From assembly GCF_900116645.1 (NCBI RefSeq), contig NZ_FPBO01000023.1, positions 79,441-143,440 on the forward strand: a stretch of 64,000 nucleotides of DNA, written 5' to 3'. The position numbers and the translations under genes were made by a program. Below the pieces are notes generated by a model that had not been told where the DNA came from, ran no database searches, and saw only the letters and a list, made by a program, of their open reading frames with translations. Position 1 is the stretch's first letter; each line of letters begins with the position of its first letter. Of the stretch, positions 1-9,249 are shown in pieces. The stretch comes from Pseudoduganella namucuonensis. Lineage in GTDB: Bacteria > Pseudomonadota > Gammaproteobacteria > Burkholderiales > Burkholderiaceae_D.

Positions 1-49
1 ACGCAACTCGCAGCGCTATGCGGGCCTGCGCGTGAAGTACGCGTTCTAA
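1..49 (+). CDS. 3' end of an outer-membrane barrel-like protein (partial)
   Basis: Only the last 15 codons are in the window, ending RYAGLRVKYAF and a TAA stop at 47-49. A terminal phenylalanine after alternating hydrophobic residues is the usual C-terminal signature of outer-membrane beta-barrels, and TonB-dependent receptors often end this way. That is inference from a very short piece; the rest of the gene lies upstream of the window. Confidence 0.4.
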   Translation, partial: RNSQRYAGLRVKYAF

Positions 50-87
50 GCGCGTTCCCATGCATCACGCCGGCAACGGGCATCGTC

Positions 88-93
88 TATAAT
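88..93 (+). promoter_or_regulatory. Candidate -10 box for mfd
   Basis: A perfect TATAAT lies about 50 bases before the preferred mfd start. No good -35 was seen. The upstream in-frame ATG at 92 overlaps this box, which argues that translation starts further down, at 140 or 149. Confidence 0.4.
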
Positions 94-139
94 GCACGGA
101 GCGCACAGGGACCGTTCCCTTGCGCTCAACCGTTCACCG

Positions 140-3100
140 ATGTCATCGATGTCCTTTGAAATAAAAAAAGCACTTCCCAAACCCGGCAACCGCTACGCCT
201 TGCCCGCCTTGTATGGTTCCGCGGACGCCTACGCCCTGGCGCGGGCCGGCCTTGAACTGAAGGCGCGCGGCCAGATGCTGGCCGTGATCGTCGCCAACGC
301 CAGCGACGGCCAGCGCCTGATCGATGAAATCCCGTGGTTCGCCGGCGACGGCCTGCGCTGCCACCTGCTGCCGGACTGGGAAACCCTGCCCTACGACGCC
401 TTCTCGCCGCACCAGGACCTGGTGTCCGAGCGCCTGGCCACGCTGCACGAGATCAGCAGCGGCCAGTGCGACGTGATGATCGTCCCCGCCACGACGGCCC
501 TGGTGCGCATGGCGCCGCCGTCCTTCCTCGCGGCCTACACCTTCTTCTTCAAGCAGGGCGAGTCGCTGGACGAGGCCAAGCTCAAGTCGCAACTGACGCT
601 GGCCGGCTACACCCATGTGACGCAGGTGATGTCGCCCGGCGAATACTCGGTGCGCGGCGGCCTGCTGGACCTGTTCCCCATGGGGTCGGCCCTGCCCTAC
701 CGCCTGGACCTGTTCGGCGACACCATCGAAACCATCCGCACCTTCGACGCCGACACCCAGCGCTCGCTGTACCCGGTGAAGGAAGTGCGCCTGCTGCCCG
801 GCCGCGAGTTCCCGATGGACGAGACGGCCCGCACCACCTTCCGCAGCCGCTGGCGCGAGCAGTTCGAGGGCGATCCCTCGCGCGCCGTGGTGTACAAGGA
901 CATCAGCAGCGGCATCGCCTCGGCCGGCATCGAGTACTACCTGCCGCTGTTCTTCGAAGAGACGGCCACGCTGTTCGACTACCTGCCGCAAGGCGCCATG
1001 CTGGCCATGGTGGGCGACATCGACGCGGCCATCAAGCGCTTCTGGCTCGACACCGAATCGCGCCACCGCTTCCTGAGGGCGGACCGGGAGCGCCCCATCC
1101 TGCCGCCGGATGCGATTTTCCTGCGCGACGAGCAGTTCTTCACGCTGGCCAAGCCCTATCCGCGCCTGTCCATCGTCAAGAACGCCGAGGCCGGGGCGTC
1201 CGAACTGTCCGCGCCGGTGCCCAACATCGCCGTCAACCGCCATGTCGAGGACCCGCTGGTCAACCTGCGCTCCTACCTGCTGCAAGCGGGCCGCCGCGTG
1301 ATGATCTGCGCCGAGTCCAGCGGACGGCGCGAGACGCTGCAGCAGTACTTCACCGAATTCGACCTCGCCATGGCGCCGGTCGAGGGCTTCGACGGCTTCA
1401 TCCAGTCCGACGCCAAGCTGGCGCTGGGCGTGGCGCCGCTGCATGCCGGCTTCGAATTGTCCGCCGACGGCCTGGATATCGCGTTCATCACCGAGACGGA
1501 GCTGTACGCCGGCTCCGGCCGCCGCGCCGGCAAGAAGAAGCAGGAAGGCGTCACCCAGGTCGAGTCGATGGTGCGCGACCTGTCCGAGCTGAAGATCGGC
1601 GACCCGGTGGTGCACATCAACCACGGCATCGGCCGCTACATGGGCCTGGCCAGCATGGACCTGGGCGAGGGCGAGACCGAGTTCCTGCACCTGGAATACG
1701 CCAAGGACAGCAAGCTGTATGTGCCGGTGTCGCAGCTGCACGTGATTTCGCGCTACTCCGGCGCCTCGCCGGACGACGCGCCGCTGCACACGCTGGGCTC
1801 CGGCCAGTGGGAAAAGGCCAAGCGGAAGGCGGCCGAGCAGGTGCGCGACACGGCCGCCGAGCTGCTCAACCTGTACGCCCGCCGCGCCGCGCGCCAGGGC
1901 CACGCCTTCGAATACTCGTCGCACGACTACGAGCGCTTCGCCGACAGCTTCGGCTTCGACGAGACGCCGGACCAGGCGGCGGCCATCATGAACGTGATCA
2001 AGGACATGACGTCCGGGAAGCCGATGGACCGCCTGGTGTGCGGCGACGTGGGCTTCGGCAAGACCGAGGTGGCGCTGCGCGCCGCCTTCATCGCCGTCAT
2101 GGGCGGCAAGCAGGTCGCCATCCTGGCGCCCACCACGCTGCTGGCCGAGCAGCACGCCCAGACCTTCGCCGACCGCTTCGCCGACTGGCCCGTGCGCATC
2201 GCCGAGATGTCGCGCTTCCGCACCGGCAAGGAGATCGCGCAAGCCATCAAGGGCATGCACGACGGCACGCTGGACATCGTCATCGGCACCCACAAGCTGC
2301 TGTCGGACGACGTGAAATTCACGCGCCTGGGCCTGGTCATCATCGACGAGGAGCACCGCTTCGGCGTGCGCCAGAAGGAGGCGCTCAAGTCCCTGCGCGC
2401 CGAGGTGGACGTGCTGACCCTGACCGCCACGCCGATTCCCCGCACGCTGGGCATGGCGCTGGAAGGCCTGCGCGACTTCTCCGTGATCGCCACCGCGCCG
2501 CAAAAGCGCCTGGCCATCAAGACCTTCGTGCGCGGCGAGAACGAGGGCATCATCCGCGAGGCCTGCCTGCGCGAGCTGAAACGGGGCGGCCAGGTCTACT
2601 TCCTGCACAACGAGGTGGAGACCATCCAGAACCGCCTGGCGGCGCTGACGGAACTGCTGCCGGAGGCGCGCATCGCCGTGGCGCACGGCCAGATGCACGA
2701 GCGCGACCTGGAAAAGGTGATGCGGGACTTCGTGGCGCAGCGCTACAACATCCTGCTGTGCACCACCATCATCGAGACCGGCATCGACGTGCCGACCGCG
2801 AACACCATCATCATGCACCGCGCCGACAAGTTCGGCCTGGCGCAGCTGCACCAGCTGCGCGGCCGCGTCGGCCGCTCGCACCACCAGGCCTACGCCTATC
2901 TGCTGGTGCACGACGTGCAGTCGCTGAGCAAACAGGCGCAGCGCCGCCTGGACGCGATCCAGCAGATGGAGGAGCTGGGCAGCGGCTTCTACCTGGCCAT
3001 GCACGACCTGGAGATCCGCGGCGCGGGCGAGGTGCTGGGCGAGAACCAGTCCGGCGAGATGCTGGAGGTGGGCTTCCAGCTCTACACCGACATGCTGAAC

Positions 3101-3592
3101 GAGGCCGTGCGCGCGCTGAAGGCGGGCAAGGAGCCGGACCTGGCGGCGCCGCTGTCGACCACCACGGAGATCAACCTGCACGTGCCGGCGCTGCTGCCGT
3201 CCGACTTCTGCGGCGACGTGCACGAGCGCCTGTCCATCTACAAGCGCCTGGCCAACTGCACCTCGCAGGACAAGATCGACGACCTGCAAGAGGAAATGAT
3301 AGACCGCTTCGGCAAGCTGCCGGAGCCGGCCAAAGCCCTGATCGAGACGCACCGCCTGCGCATCGCCGCCAAGACGGTGGGCATCGTCAAGATCGACGCG
3401 CATGGCGAAGCCGCCACGCTGCAGTTCATGCCCATGCCGCCCATCGACCCGATGCGCATCATCACGCTGATCCAGAAAAACAAGCAGATCAAGCTGAACG
3501 GGCAGGACAAACTCAAAATCACCGCGAGCATGCCGGACCTGCCGGCGCGCGTAACGCAAATCAAAAACGCAATCAAACAACTGGTAGCCTGA
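140..3592 (+). CDS. mfd: Transcription-repair coupling factor Mfd
   Basis: Mfd is a DNA translocase that pushes stalled RNA polymerase off damaged template and recruits UvrA for nucleotide-excision repair. From ATG 140 the protein has 1150 residues, close to the E. coli length. The N-terminus is UvrB-like, the middle carries the polymerase-interacting domain, and the helicase domains follow with Walker A GDVGFGKT at about 635-642, DEEH at 736-739 and a TATPIPRT motif. A C-terminal TRCF domain completes the protein. ATG 149 is an equally possible start. The ATG at 92 is rejected because it overlaps a TATAAT. serB follows after 4 bases, suggesting co-transcription. Confidence 0.97.
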   Translation: MSSMSFEIKKALPKPGNRYALPALYGSADAYALARAGLELKARGQMLAVIVANASDGQRLIDEIPWFAGDGLRCHLLPDWETLPYDAFSPHQDLVSERLATLHEISSGQCDVMIVPATTALVRMAPPSFLAAYTFFFKQGESLDEAKLKSQLTLAGYTHVTQVMSPGEYSVRGGLLDLFPMGSALPYRLDLFGDTIETIRTFDADTQRSLYPVKEVRLLPGREFPMDETARTTFRSRWREQFEGDPSRAVVYKDISSGIASAGIEYYLPLFFEETATLFDYLPQGAMLAMVGDIDAAIKRFWLDTESRHRFLRADRERPILPPDAIFLRDEQFFTLAKPYPRLSIVKNAEAGASELSAPVPNIAVNRHVEDPLVNLRSYLLQAGRRVMICAESSGRRETLQQYFTEFDLAMAPVEGFDGFIQSDAKLALGVAPLHAGFELSADGLDIAFITETELYAGSGRRAGKKKQEGVTQVESMVRDLSELKIGDPVVHINHGIGRYMGLASMDLGEGETEFLHLEYAKDSKLYVPVSQLHVISRYSGASPDDAPLHTLGSGQWEKAKRKAAEQVRDTAAELLNLYARRAARQGHAFEYSSHDYERFADSFGFDETPDQAAAIMNVIKDMTSGKPMDRLVCGDVGFGKTEVALRAAFIAVMGGKQVAILAPTTLLAEQHAQTFADRFADWPVRIAEMSRFRTGKEIAQAIKGMHDGTLDIVIGTHKLLSDDVKFTRLGLVIIDEEHRFGVRQKEALKSLRAEVDVLTLTATPIPRTLGMALEGLRDFSVIATAPQKRLAIKTFVRGENEGIIREACLRELKRGGQVYFLHNEVETIQNRLAALTELLPEARIAVAHGQMHERDLEKVMRDFVAQRYNILLCTTIIETGIDVPTANTIIMHRADKFGLAQLHQLRGRVGRSHHQAYAYLLVHDVQSLSKQAQRRLDAIQQMEELGSGFYLAMHDLEIRGAGEVLGENQSGEMLEVGFQLYTDMLNEAVRALKAGKEPDLAAPLSTTTEINLHVPALLPSDFCGDVHERLSIYKRLANCTSQDKIDDLQEEMIDRFGKLPEPAKALIETHRLRIAAKTVGIVKIDAHGEAATLQFMPMPPIDPMRIITLIQKNKQIKLNGQDKLKITASMPDLPARVTQIKNAIKQLVA

Positions 3593-3596
3593 CCCG

Positions 3597-4463
3597 ATGA
3601 AGAACGCAAACGACTATACGATGAACCTGGTGCTGCAAGGCACCGGAGACTGCATGCGGCGCCTGGAGCGCATCGCCGCCCTGACCGCGCCGCAGCGCAT
3701 CGTTCCCCTCTCGGACAACGCCATCCGCTGCGAAGGCATCACCTACTCCATCGCCCTGCGCCAGACCATCGAAGTGGCCGCGCACGCGGCGCAGCTGGAC
3801 GCCACCTACATGATGGGCGTGCACAAGCTGGACGAATTCAAGCTGGTGGCCATGGACATGGACTCGACGCTGATCACCATCGAGTGCATCGACGAAATCG
3901 CCGACATGCAGGGCCTGAAGGCGCAGGTGTCCGAGATCACCGAGGCCGCCATGCGCGGCGAACTGGATTTCGCCGCCAGCCTGCGCGCGCGGGTGGCGCT
4001 GCTGAAGGGGCTGGACGCGTCGGCGCTGGACCGCGTTTACAACGAGCGCCTGCAACTGTCGCCGGGCGCCGAACGCATGCTGGCCGCCGTCAAGGAGGCC
4101 GGACTGAAAACGCTGCTGGTGTCGGGAGGCTTCACCTTCTTCACGGCGCGCCTGAAGGAGCGCCTGGGGCTGGACTACACGCTGGCCAATGAACTGGAAA
4201 TCGTCGACGGCAAACTGACCGGCCAGGTGCTGGGCGAGATCGTCGACGCGGAAGTGAAGAAGCGCACCGTGGAACACGTCTGCGCCTCGCTGGGCATCAC
4301 GACGCGCGAGGCGATCGTGATGGGCGACGGCGCCAACGACCTGAAGATGATGAGCGTGGCCGGCATGTCGGTCGCGTTCCGCGCCAAGCCGGTGGTGCGC
4401 GAGCAGGCCAGCGTGGCGCTGAACTTCGTGGGGCTGGACGGTATTCTGAACTTGCTGGGCTGA
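3597..4463 (+). CDS. serB: Phosphoserine phosphatase SerB
   Basis: Catalyses the last step of serine biosynthesis, hydrolysing phosphoserine to serine. The 288-residue protein is a HAD-superfamily enzyme. The nucleophile motif DMDST has D87 and D89, the SGGFTFF segment supplies motif II, and GDGANDLKMM near D244 is motif III. The first 80 residues form the regulatory-type N-terminal domain seen in longer SerB proteins. It starts 4 bases after the mfd stop and is probably read from the mfd promoter. Confidence 0.95.
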   Translation: MKNANDYTMNLVLQGTGDCMRRLERIAALTAPQRIVPLSDNAIRCEGITYSIALRQTIEVAAHAAQLDATYMMGVHKLDEFKLVAMDMDSTLITIECIDEIADMQGLKAQVSEITEAAMRGELDFAASLRARVALLKGLDASALDRVYNERLQLSPGAERMLAAVKEAGLKTLLVSGGFTFFTARLKERLGLDYTLANELEIVDGKLTGQVLGEIVDAEVKKRTVEHVCASLGITTREAIVMGDGANDLKMMSVAGMSVAFRAKPVVREQASVALNFVGLDGILNLLG

Positions 4464-4467
4464 CTCT

Positions 4468-5385
4468 CTACTCGTAGGCCCCCAGCCGCTTCTGCTCCAT
4501 CGGCGTGAAGCGGGCGTCCCGCAACTGCTGCAGCGCCGGTTCGCCCGCGCCCAGCAACTGCTTGCGCTCCGCCTGGTAGGCCGCGATGCGCGTGCGCCAT
4601 TGCGCCTCCTCGCGGTCCACGTCCGCCAGCCTGGCCGCCGCCTCGGGCGAAAGCGCCTCGGCCCGCATGCGGTAGATCTCGTTGTCCCCCGCGCCCTTGG
4701 CCCTGGCCTGCCGCACCGTGTCCTCCAGCTTCATCAGCGCCACCGGCGCGTCGCGTTCCGCGCGCTGCGCCGGCGTCAGCTTGGCATCGAGCCGCGCCAG
4801 CTTTTCCTTGCGTTCCGCTTCACTCAGCTTCTTGTCCTGCGTCACCTCCATGCGCGCGAGGGCGTCCGCGTCGTAGGCGTCGGTGGCGCCGAACAGGCCG
4901 GCGATCTCCTGCGGGCTGAAATACCGCTTGCGCAGCTCCATCACCGCCTCGCGGCGCGCGCGCGCGGCCTGCACGATGTCCTTGCCCGCCTTGACGGTGC
5001 GCTCCAGGTCGACCAGCGCGCGTTTGTATTCCAGGTAGCTGGACAGCAGCCGCTTGGCCGCCACCGCCGCCCCCGGCTTCAGGCGCCGGTCCAATTCACG
5101 CTCGATCTCGGCCCGGATCTCGGCCAGATCGCGCTCGCCCAGCCCGGCCAGGTAATAGTCGAACAGATAGCCCAACTCCGCGTCGACCACCAACTGGTCG
5201 GCCGGATTGAGCTTGATGTCGCCATCCGGCCGCGTGCCCTCCATCGACTTCACGAAGGCGAAGTGGTTGGGCTCCGCCCTGGCCGCTTCCGGCGGCGCCG
5301 GCGGCCGGGGCGCCATCCACAGGTACAGCAATCCCAGCCCGAGCGCCGCGCCCGCGCCGCCCAGCAGTGTTGCGCGTGTCGCCAT
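4468..5385 (-). CDS. lifO: Lipase-specific foldase (lipase chaperone)
   Basis: Membrane-anchored steric chaperone that folds the cognate secreted lipase in the periplasm before type II secretion. The 305-residue protein has an N-terminal membrane anchor (about 6-24), a Pro/Ala-rich linker, SMEGT at 47-51 and the family signature FDYYLAGLGE at 75-84, followed by a long helical domain. In the usual motif an arginine sits three residues before the Phe; here that position is Gly72. The lipase gene lies directly upstream on the same strand, 9 bases away, so the two form a typical lip-lif operon. Confidence 0.9.
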   Translation of the reverse strand: MATRATLLGGAGAALGLGLLYLWMAPRPPAPPEAARAEPNHFAFVKSMEGTRPDGDIKLNPADQLVVDAELGYLFDYYLAGLGERDLAEIRAEIERELDRRLKPGAAVAAKRLLSSYLEYKRALVDLERTVKAGKDIVQAARARREAVMELRKRYFSPQEIAGLFGATDAYDADALARMEVTQDKKLSEAERKEKLARLDAKLTPAQRAERDAPVALMKLEDTVRQARAKGAGDNEIYRMRAEALSPEAAARLADVDREEAQWRTRIAAYQAERKQLLGAGEPALQQLRDARFTPMEQKRLGAYE

Positions 5386-5394
5386 GCCCGCCCC

Positions 5395-6306
5395 TTACAG
5401 ACCCAGGCCTTGCAGGCGGTTGGCATGCTGGCGGTAGATGGTGACGGGATTGGTTTCGAAGATGTTGGTCAGGCCGAACATCTGGTTCACCTCGTCCAGG
5501 TGGTTCAGCTTGTAGTCGTCGCGGATCACCTTGCCCAGGTGGCTGGAGCAGGTCGCCACCAGGCCGTCGTTCTTCTCGCCGTTGAAGGCCAGCGTGGTGA
5601 GCAGGAAATGCAGGTCCACGATGTCCAGCGGATTGGTGAGGATGCGCGCGCCGCTCCACGAGAAGTAGTGGATGCCGTTGACCTGGTAGGCGCCCTCGCC
5701 GCAGGCGGAGGTGGGCACGCCCTGCGGGTGCTGCGCGTTGAACGCCAGCGAACCCGGGGTGCTCAGCGACATCAACGCGCCGGGGGCGCTTTGCGGCAGG
5801 TCCGGCGAGCCGCCCAGGGCGCTCATCAGGCCGGCGAAGGCCTCGACGATGGTGGCCGCCTCGGGCGGCGCGGACAGCATCGCGTCCGCCACCTTGGAAC
5901 CCTTGTTCACGCCGCCCACGCTGGTGACGGACGCCACCAGGTCCGGCCGCACCGAGGCCACGTAGCGCGAGGTCGGGCTGCCGTGGCTATGGCCGATCAG
6001 GTTCACCTTGGCCGCGCCGCTGGCCGCCAGGATCTGCTTTACTTGCGTGAGCAGCTGTTCGCCGCGCACCTCGGTGGTGTTGGCGGCCGACACCTGCACC
6101 AGGTAGACCTGGGCGCCGCCGCTGCGCAGCGCGGGCGCCACGTTGTAGAAATAGTCCACCGGGCCGATGCTGTCGAAGCCGAACAGGCCGTGCACCAGCA
6201 CGATGGGATACTTGGTTTGCGTGTAGCCGGCGGCGTGCGCGGACGTGGAGAACAGGCTGGCGGCGGCCAGCAGGACGGAAAGGAACTGCCAAAGAATTTT
6301 CTTCAT
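5395..6306 (-). CDS. Secreted triacylglycerol lipase, family I
   Basis: Extracellular lipase hydrolysing long-chain triglycerides. The chosen start at 6306 gives 303 residues with a Sec signal peptide (cleavage near AHA-AG, residue 25-26); an in-frame ATG upstream would place extra residues before the signal. Visible features are the oxyanion HGLFG (39-43), the nucleophile elbow GHSHG with Ser107, the likely catalytic Asp247 and His269, and Cys202/Cys253, which match the conserved disulfide of Pseudomonas/Burkholderia lipases. The foldase gene is immediately downstream. Export across the outer membrane would need a type II secretion system, probably encoded elsewhere. Confidence 0.93.
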   Translation of the reverse strand: MKKILWQFLSVLLAAASLFSTSAHAAGYTQTKYPIVLVHGLFGFDSIGPVDYFYNVAPALRSGGAQVYLVQVSAANTTEVRGEQLLTQVKQILAASGAAKVNLIGHSHGSPTSRYVASVRPDLVASVTSVGGVNKGSKVADAMLSAPPEAATIVEAFAGLMSALGGSPDLPQSAPGALMSLSTPGSLAFNAQHPQGVPTSACGEGAYQVNGIHYFSWSGARILTNPLDIVDLHFLLTTLAFNGEKNDGLVATCSSHLGKVIRDDYKLNHLDEVNQMFGLTNIFETNPVTIYRQHANRLQGLGL

Positions 6307-6524
6307 TTGATGTACCCAAAGCGAGATGGAAGACCGAAGACCAGGTTCGCTCTGCTCTACATTCATACCGTCGGCGCGGCTGGCAGATGCGTGCTTCAGA
6401 ATATATAACATTGCCATCTAAACAAAACGCACGCACGATTCATTTTTCGCCATACGTTGTTTTATTGAGTACAGCATTGAGAAATGTTGATAAACTGGCA
6501 CATCACTATGATAAGGAGTTGGCC

Positions 6525-6884
6525 ATGGCATCTGAACTAGTTTTCGACACCCGCCTGGAGTCCGCGAAGAACACCGCGTGGTGGCTGTACATCGTCCACG
6601 CGGTCAGCTTCGTGTTCTCGCTGGGCGCGTTCTCCTTCATCCCGCTGATCATCAATTACGTCAAGCGCTCGGAGACCGAGGGCACCTTCGTCTACACCCA
6701 CCACAGCTGGCAGATCCGCTCGTTCTGGTGGTACCTGGTGTGGATGGTGATCGGCGGCGTGTGCTGGCTGACCATCATCGGCATCCCGCTGGCGATGCTG
6801 ATCTGGGCCGGCGCCTGGCTGTGGAAAGCCTACCGCCTGATCAAGGGCATCGTGGACCTGAACAACAATCGCGCAATGCCCTGA
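6525..6884 (+). CDS. DUF4870-like small membrane protein
   Basis: A 119-residue protein with about three hydrophobic segments, at roughly 20-45, 68-90 and 91-105, and the sequence pattern of DUF4870 inner-membrane proteins of unknown role. The start at 6525 is set by an AAGGAG ribosome site at 6513-6519; the longer reading frame from 6387 is not needed. It diverges from the lipase gene and converges on the MFS gene with 21 bases between stops. No function can be assigned. Confidence 0.8.
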   Translation: MASELVFDTRLESAKNTAWWLYIVHAVSFVFSLGAFSFIPLIINYVKRSETEGTFVYTHHSWQIRSFWWYLVWMVIGGVCWLTIIGIPLAMLIWAGAWLWKAYRLIKGIVDLNNNRAMP

Positions 6885-6905
6885 GCGGCGGGGTCGCTTC
6901 CGGTT

Positions 6906-8228
6906 TTACTCTTTCTCGCGCAGCGACCGCGGCAGGCCGACCATCACGATGGTGGCGCACACCAGCGCCAGCCCGCCGATCACATACAGCGCCGGCGTGG
7001 TGCTGCCGCTGATGTCCTTGATGCGGCCCACCATGATCGGGCTGACGATGCCGCCCAACTGCCCCAGCGTGTTGATCAGCGCGATGCCGCCGGCCGCGCC
7101 GGCGCCCGTCACCAGCTTGGGCGGCAGGGCCCAGAACGCGGGAATGGCGGCCACCACGCCGGCGCCCATCACACCCAGCGCCACCACCAGCAGCGTGGTG
7201 TGCTTGTCGAACAGGCCGGCGGTGAAGAAGCCCACCGCCGCCAGCACCAGCAGCCCGGCCACGAACTTGCGGCGCTCGCCGCTGGCGTCCGACAGGCGGC
7301 CGACGACGACCATGCAGATCGCGCCGCACACATAGGGCACCGCCGTCAGCATGCCGATGGCCGCCGGATTCAAGGTGCCCGCGCTGCGGATCAGGTGCGG
7401 CGCCCAGAAGTTCAAGCCGTAGGACGCGATCTGGATCAGGAAATACACGAGGCCCAGCGTCAGGAAGCCCGGCGTCTTGATGGCGCCCAGCAGCGAGTGG
7501 CCGCCATCCTTGGGCGCCGCCTGCGCCACGCTGCCGCGCAGCACGGCCTGCTCTTCCTTGGTGAGCCAGTGCGCGTCCTCGATGCGGTCCTTCATCTGGT
7601 TCAGCACCACCAGGCCCAGCACGATGCACGGCAGGCCGCCCAGCATGAACAGCCAGTGCCAGCCCCGCATGCCCAGCAAGCCTTCCATGTGCGCCAGGAT
7701 CAGGCCGGACGCGGGCGCGCCCACCAGGCCGGCGAAGGCCGACGCCAGGAACAGCATGGACGTGACGCGGCCGCGGAAGCTGGCCGGGAACCACAGCGTG
7801 AGGTAGTACAGCACGCCGGGCGCGAAGCCCGCCTCCATGGCGCCGATCAGGAAGCGCAGCGCGTAGAACTGCCATTCGGTGCTGACGTACACCATGGCCG
7901 CCGTGGCCAGCCCCCAGGAGATCATGATGCGGGCGATCCAGCGCCGCGCGCCCACTTTGTACAGGAACATATTGCTGGGCACTTCGAACAGCACGTAGCC
8001 CACCACGAACAGGCTGGCGCCCAAGCCGTAGGCCGTGTCGCTCAGCCCCAGGTCGCCCTGCAGCTGGAACTTGGCGAAGCTGATGTTGATGCGGTCGAAA
8101 AAGGCGAACAGGTAGCAAATCATAATCAGCGGCATGAGCTGCCACGCGACCTTGCGCACCACGGCCGCTTCGCTGACATCGTTGTTGGCGGCCGCCATCG
8201 CGGCCCGCATTGCTGTTTGTTTGGACAT
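6906..8228 (-). CDS. MFS transporter, anion:cation symporter type
   Basis: A 440-residue, 12-helix major facilitator carrier. The N-terminal half has FFDRINISFAK in the first loop and the FLIGAMEAGFAPG segment in helix 4, which resemble the ACS family (phthalate, hexuronate and tartrate permeases). It is the last gene of a minus-strand series after a CoA-transferase and an HMG-CoA-lyase-like enzyme, with 58 bases between genes. It therefore probably imports the organic acid that those enzymes activate and cleave; this is inference from position. Confidence 0.85.
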   Translation of the reverse strand: MSKQTAMRAAMAAANNDVSEAAVVRKVAWQLMPLIMICYLFAFFDRINISFAKFQLQGDLGLSDTAYGLGASLFVVGYVLFEVPSNMFLYKVGARRWIARIMISWGLATAAMVYVSTEWQFYALRFLIGAMEAGFAPGVLYYLTLWFPASFRGRVTSMLFLASAFAGLVGAPASGLILAHMEGLLGMRGWHWLFMLGGLPCIVLGLVVLNQMKDRIEDAHWLTKEEQAVLRGSVAQAAPKDGGHSLLGAIKTPGFLTLGLVYFLIQIASYGLNFWAPHLIRSAGTLNPAAIGMLTAVPYVCGAICMVVVGRLSDASGERRKFVAGLLVLAAVGFFTAGLFDKHTTLLVVALGVMGAGVVAAIPAFWALPPKLVTGAGAAGGIALINTLGQLGGIVSPIMVGRIKDISGSTTPALYVIGGLALVCATIVMVGLPRSLREKE

Positions 8229-8286
8229 AGGGTCTCCATGCCGGCCGCCTCGCGGGGCCGGTCGTTGTCTTCAAAGAGTGATGGGG

Positions 8287-9249
8287 TCAGGCGGCGGCTT
8301 GCTTCGCCGGCGGCTGGCCAGGCTCCACGCGCTCGGCGGGCATGGGGTGCAGGTCGCAGTTGCGACCCGCCTTGGCCACCTGGCCGGGCACGTCATGGCC
8401 CAGCAAGGCGGGCAAGCCGCGCGACAGGCCGATCAGCCGCTGCAGGTCGATGCCGGTTTCGATGCCCATTTCCCCGCACATGTGCACCAAGTCCTCGGTG
8501 CAGATATTGCCGGAGGCGCCGGGCGCGAAGGGGCAGCCGCCCAGGCCGCCCAGCGAGGCGTCGAAACGCTGGGCGCCCGCCTCGTACGCGGCCAGCACGT
8601 TCACCAAGCCCAGGCCGCGCGTGTTGTGGAAGTGCAGCGTCAGCGCGGACGCCGGCAGGCGCGCCCGCGCCCGGCGCACCAGGCGCGCCACCTGGCGCGG
8701 GCTGGCCATGCCGGTGGTGTCGGCCAGCGTGATGCCCCGGATACCCAGCGCCAGGTAGCGGTCGACGATGTCCAGCACGCGGTCCTCGTCGACGCGCCCC
8801 TCGAAGGGGCAGCCGAAGGCCGTGGCCACGGTGGCGTTGAGCAGCACATCGCCGCCGCGGGCGTGGGCCGCGATGTCCGCGAACGCCGCCAGCGACGCCT
8901 CGCAATCCATGCGCATATTGGCGCGGTTGTGCGACTGGCTGGCCGACATCACCAGATTCAGCTCGTCCGCCCCCACCGCCATGGCGCGCTGCGCGCCCTT
9001 CAGGTTGGGCACCAGCGCCACGTAGATGACGCCGGGCAGGCGCCGCATGCGCATGAACACCTCTTCGCCGTCGCGCAGCGCCGGCACCGCCTTGGGCGAC
9101 ACGAAGGAGCCCGCCTCGATGCGGCTGAATCCCGCCTCGGACAGCGCGTCGATCAGCGCCACCTTGGCCTCGGTGGGCACCCACACCGGCTCGATCTGCA
9201 AGCCGTCGCGCGGGGCCACCTCCTGCACGGTCAGGAATTCGCTGCTCAT
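8287..9249 (-). CDS. Hydroxymethylglutaryl-CoA lyase-like enzyme
   Basis: A 320-residue TIM-barrel enzyme of the HMGL-like aldolase family, which cleaves 3-hydroxy-3-methylglutaryl-CoA or a related 3-hydroxyacyl-CoA to acetyl-CoA plus a keto acid. PRDGLQ places the catalytic Arg14-Asp15, LHFHNTRG gives metal ligands His206 and His208, and GLGGCPFAPGASGN gives the conserved cysteine Cys239. It overlaps the CoA-transferase by the four bases ATGA, so translation is probably coupled. The pair suggests activation of a dicarboxylic hydroxy acid to its CoA ester, then cleavage. The true substrate (HMG, citramalate-like or other) cannot be told from sequence. Confidence 0.88.
   Translation of the reverse strand: MSSEFLTVQEVAPRDGLQIEPVWVPTEAKVALIDALSEAGFSRIEAGSFVSPKAVPALRDGEEVFMRMRRLPGVIYVALVPNLKGAQRAMAVGADELNLVMSASQSHNRANMRMDCEASLAAFADIAAHARGGDVLLNATVATAFGCPFEGRVDEDRVLDIVDRYLALGIRGITLADTTGMASPRQVARLVRRARARLPASALTLHFHNTRGLGLVNVLAAYEAGAQRFDASLGGLGGCPFAPGASGNICTEDLVHMCGEMGIETGIDLQRLIGLSRGLPALLGHDVPGQVAKAGRNCDLHPMPAERVEPGQPPAKQAAA

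Noticed and set aside
92..139. Upstream mfd start
   Set aside because: The ATG overlaps the TATAAT at 88-93 and the added residues do not resemble Mfd N-termini.
143..3580. 1145-codon open frame antisense to mfd
   Set aside because: Frame-shadow of a GC-rich gene; composition is Gln/His/Arg/Val-rich without domains, and mfd on the other strand is certain.
4600..6408. 602-codon plus-strand open frame over the lipase and foldase genes
   Set aside because: Low-complexity Arg/Val/Gln/His translation, antisense to two well-supported genes.
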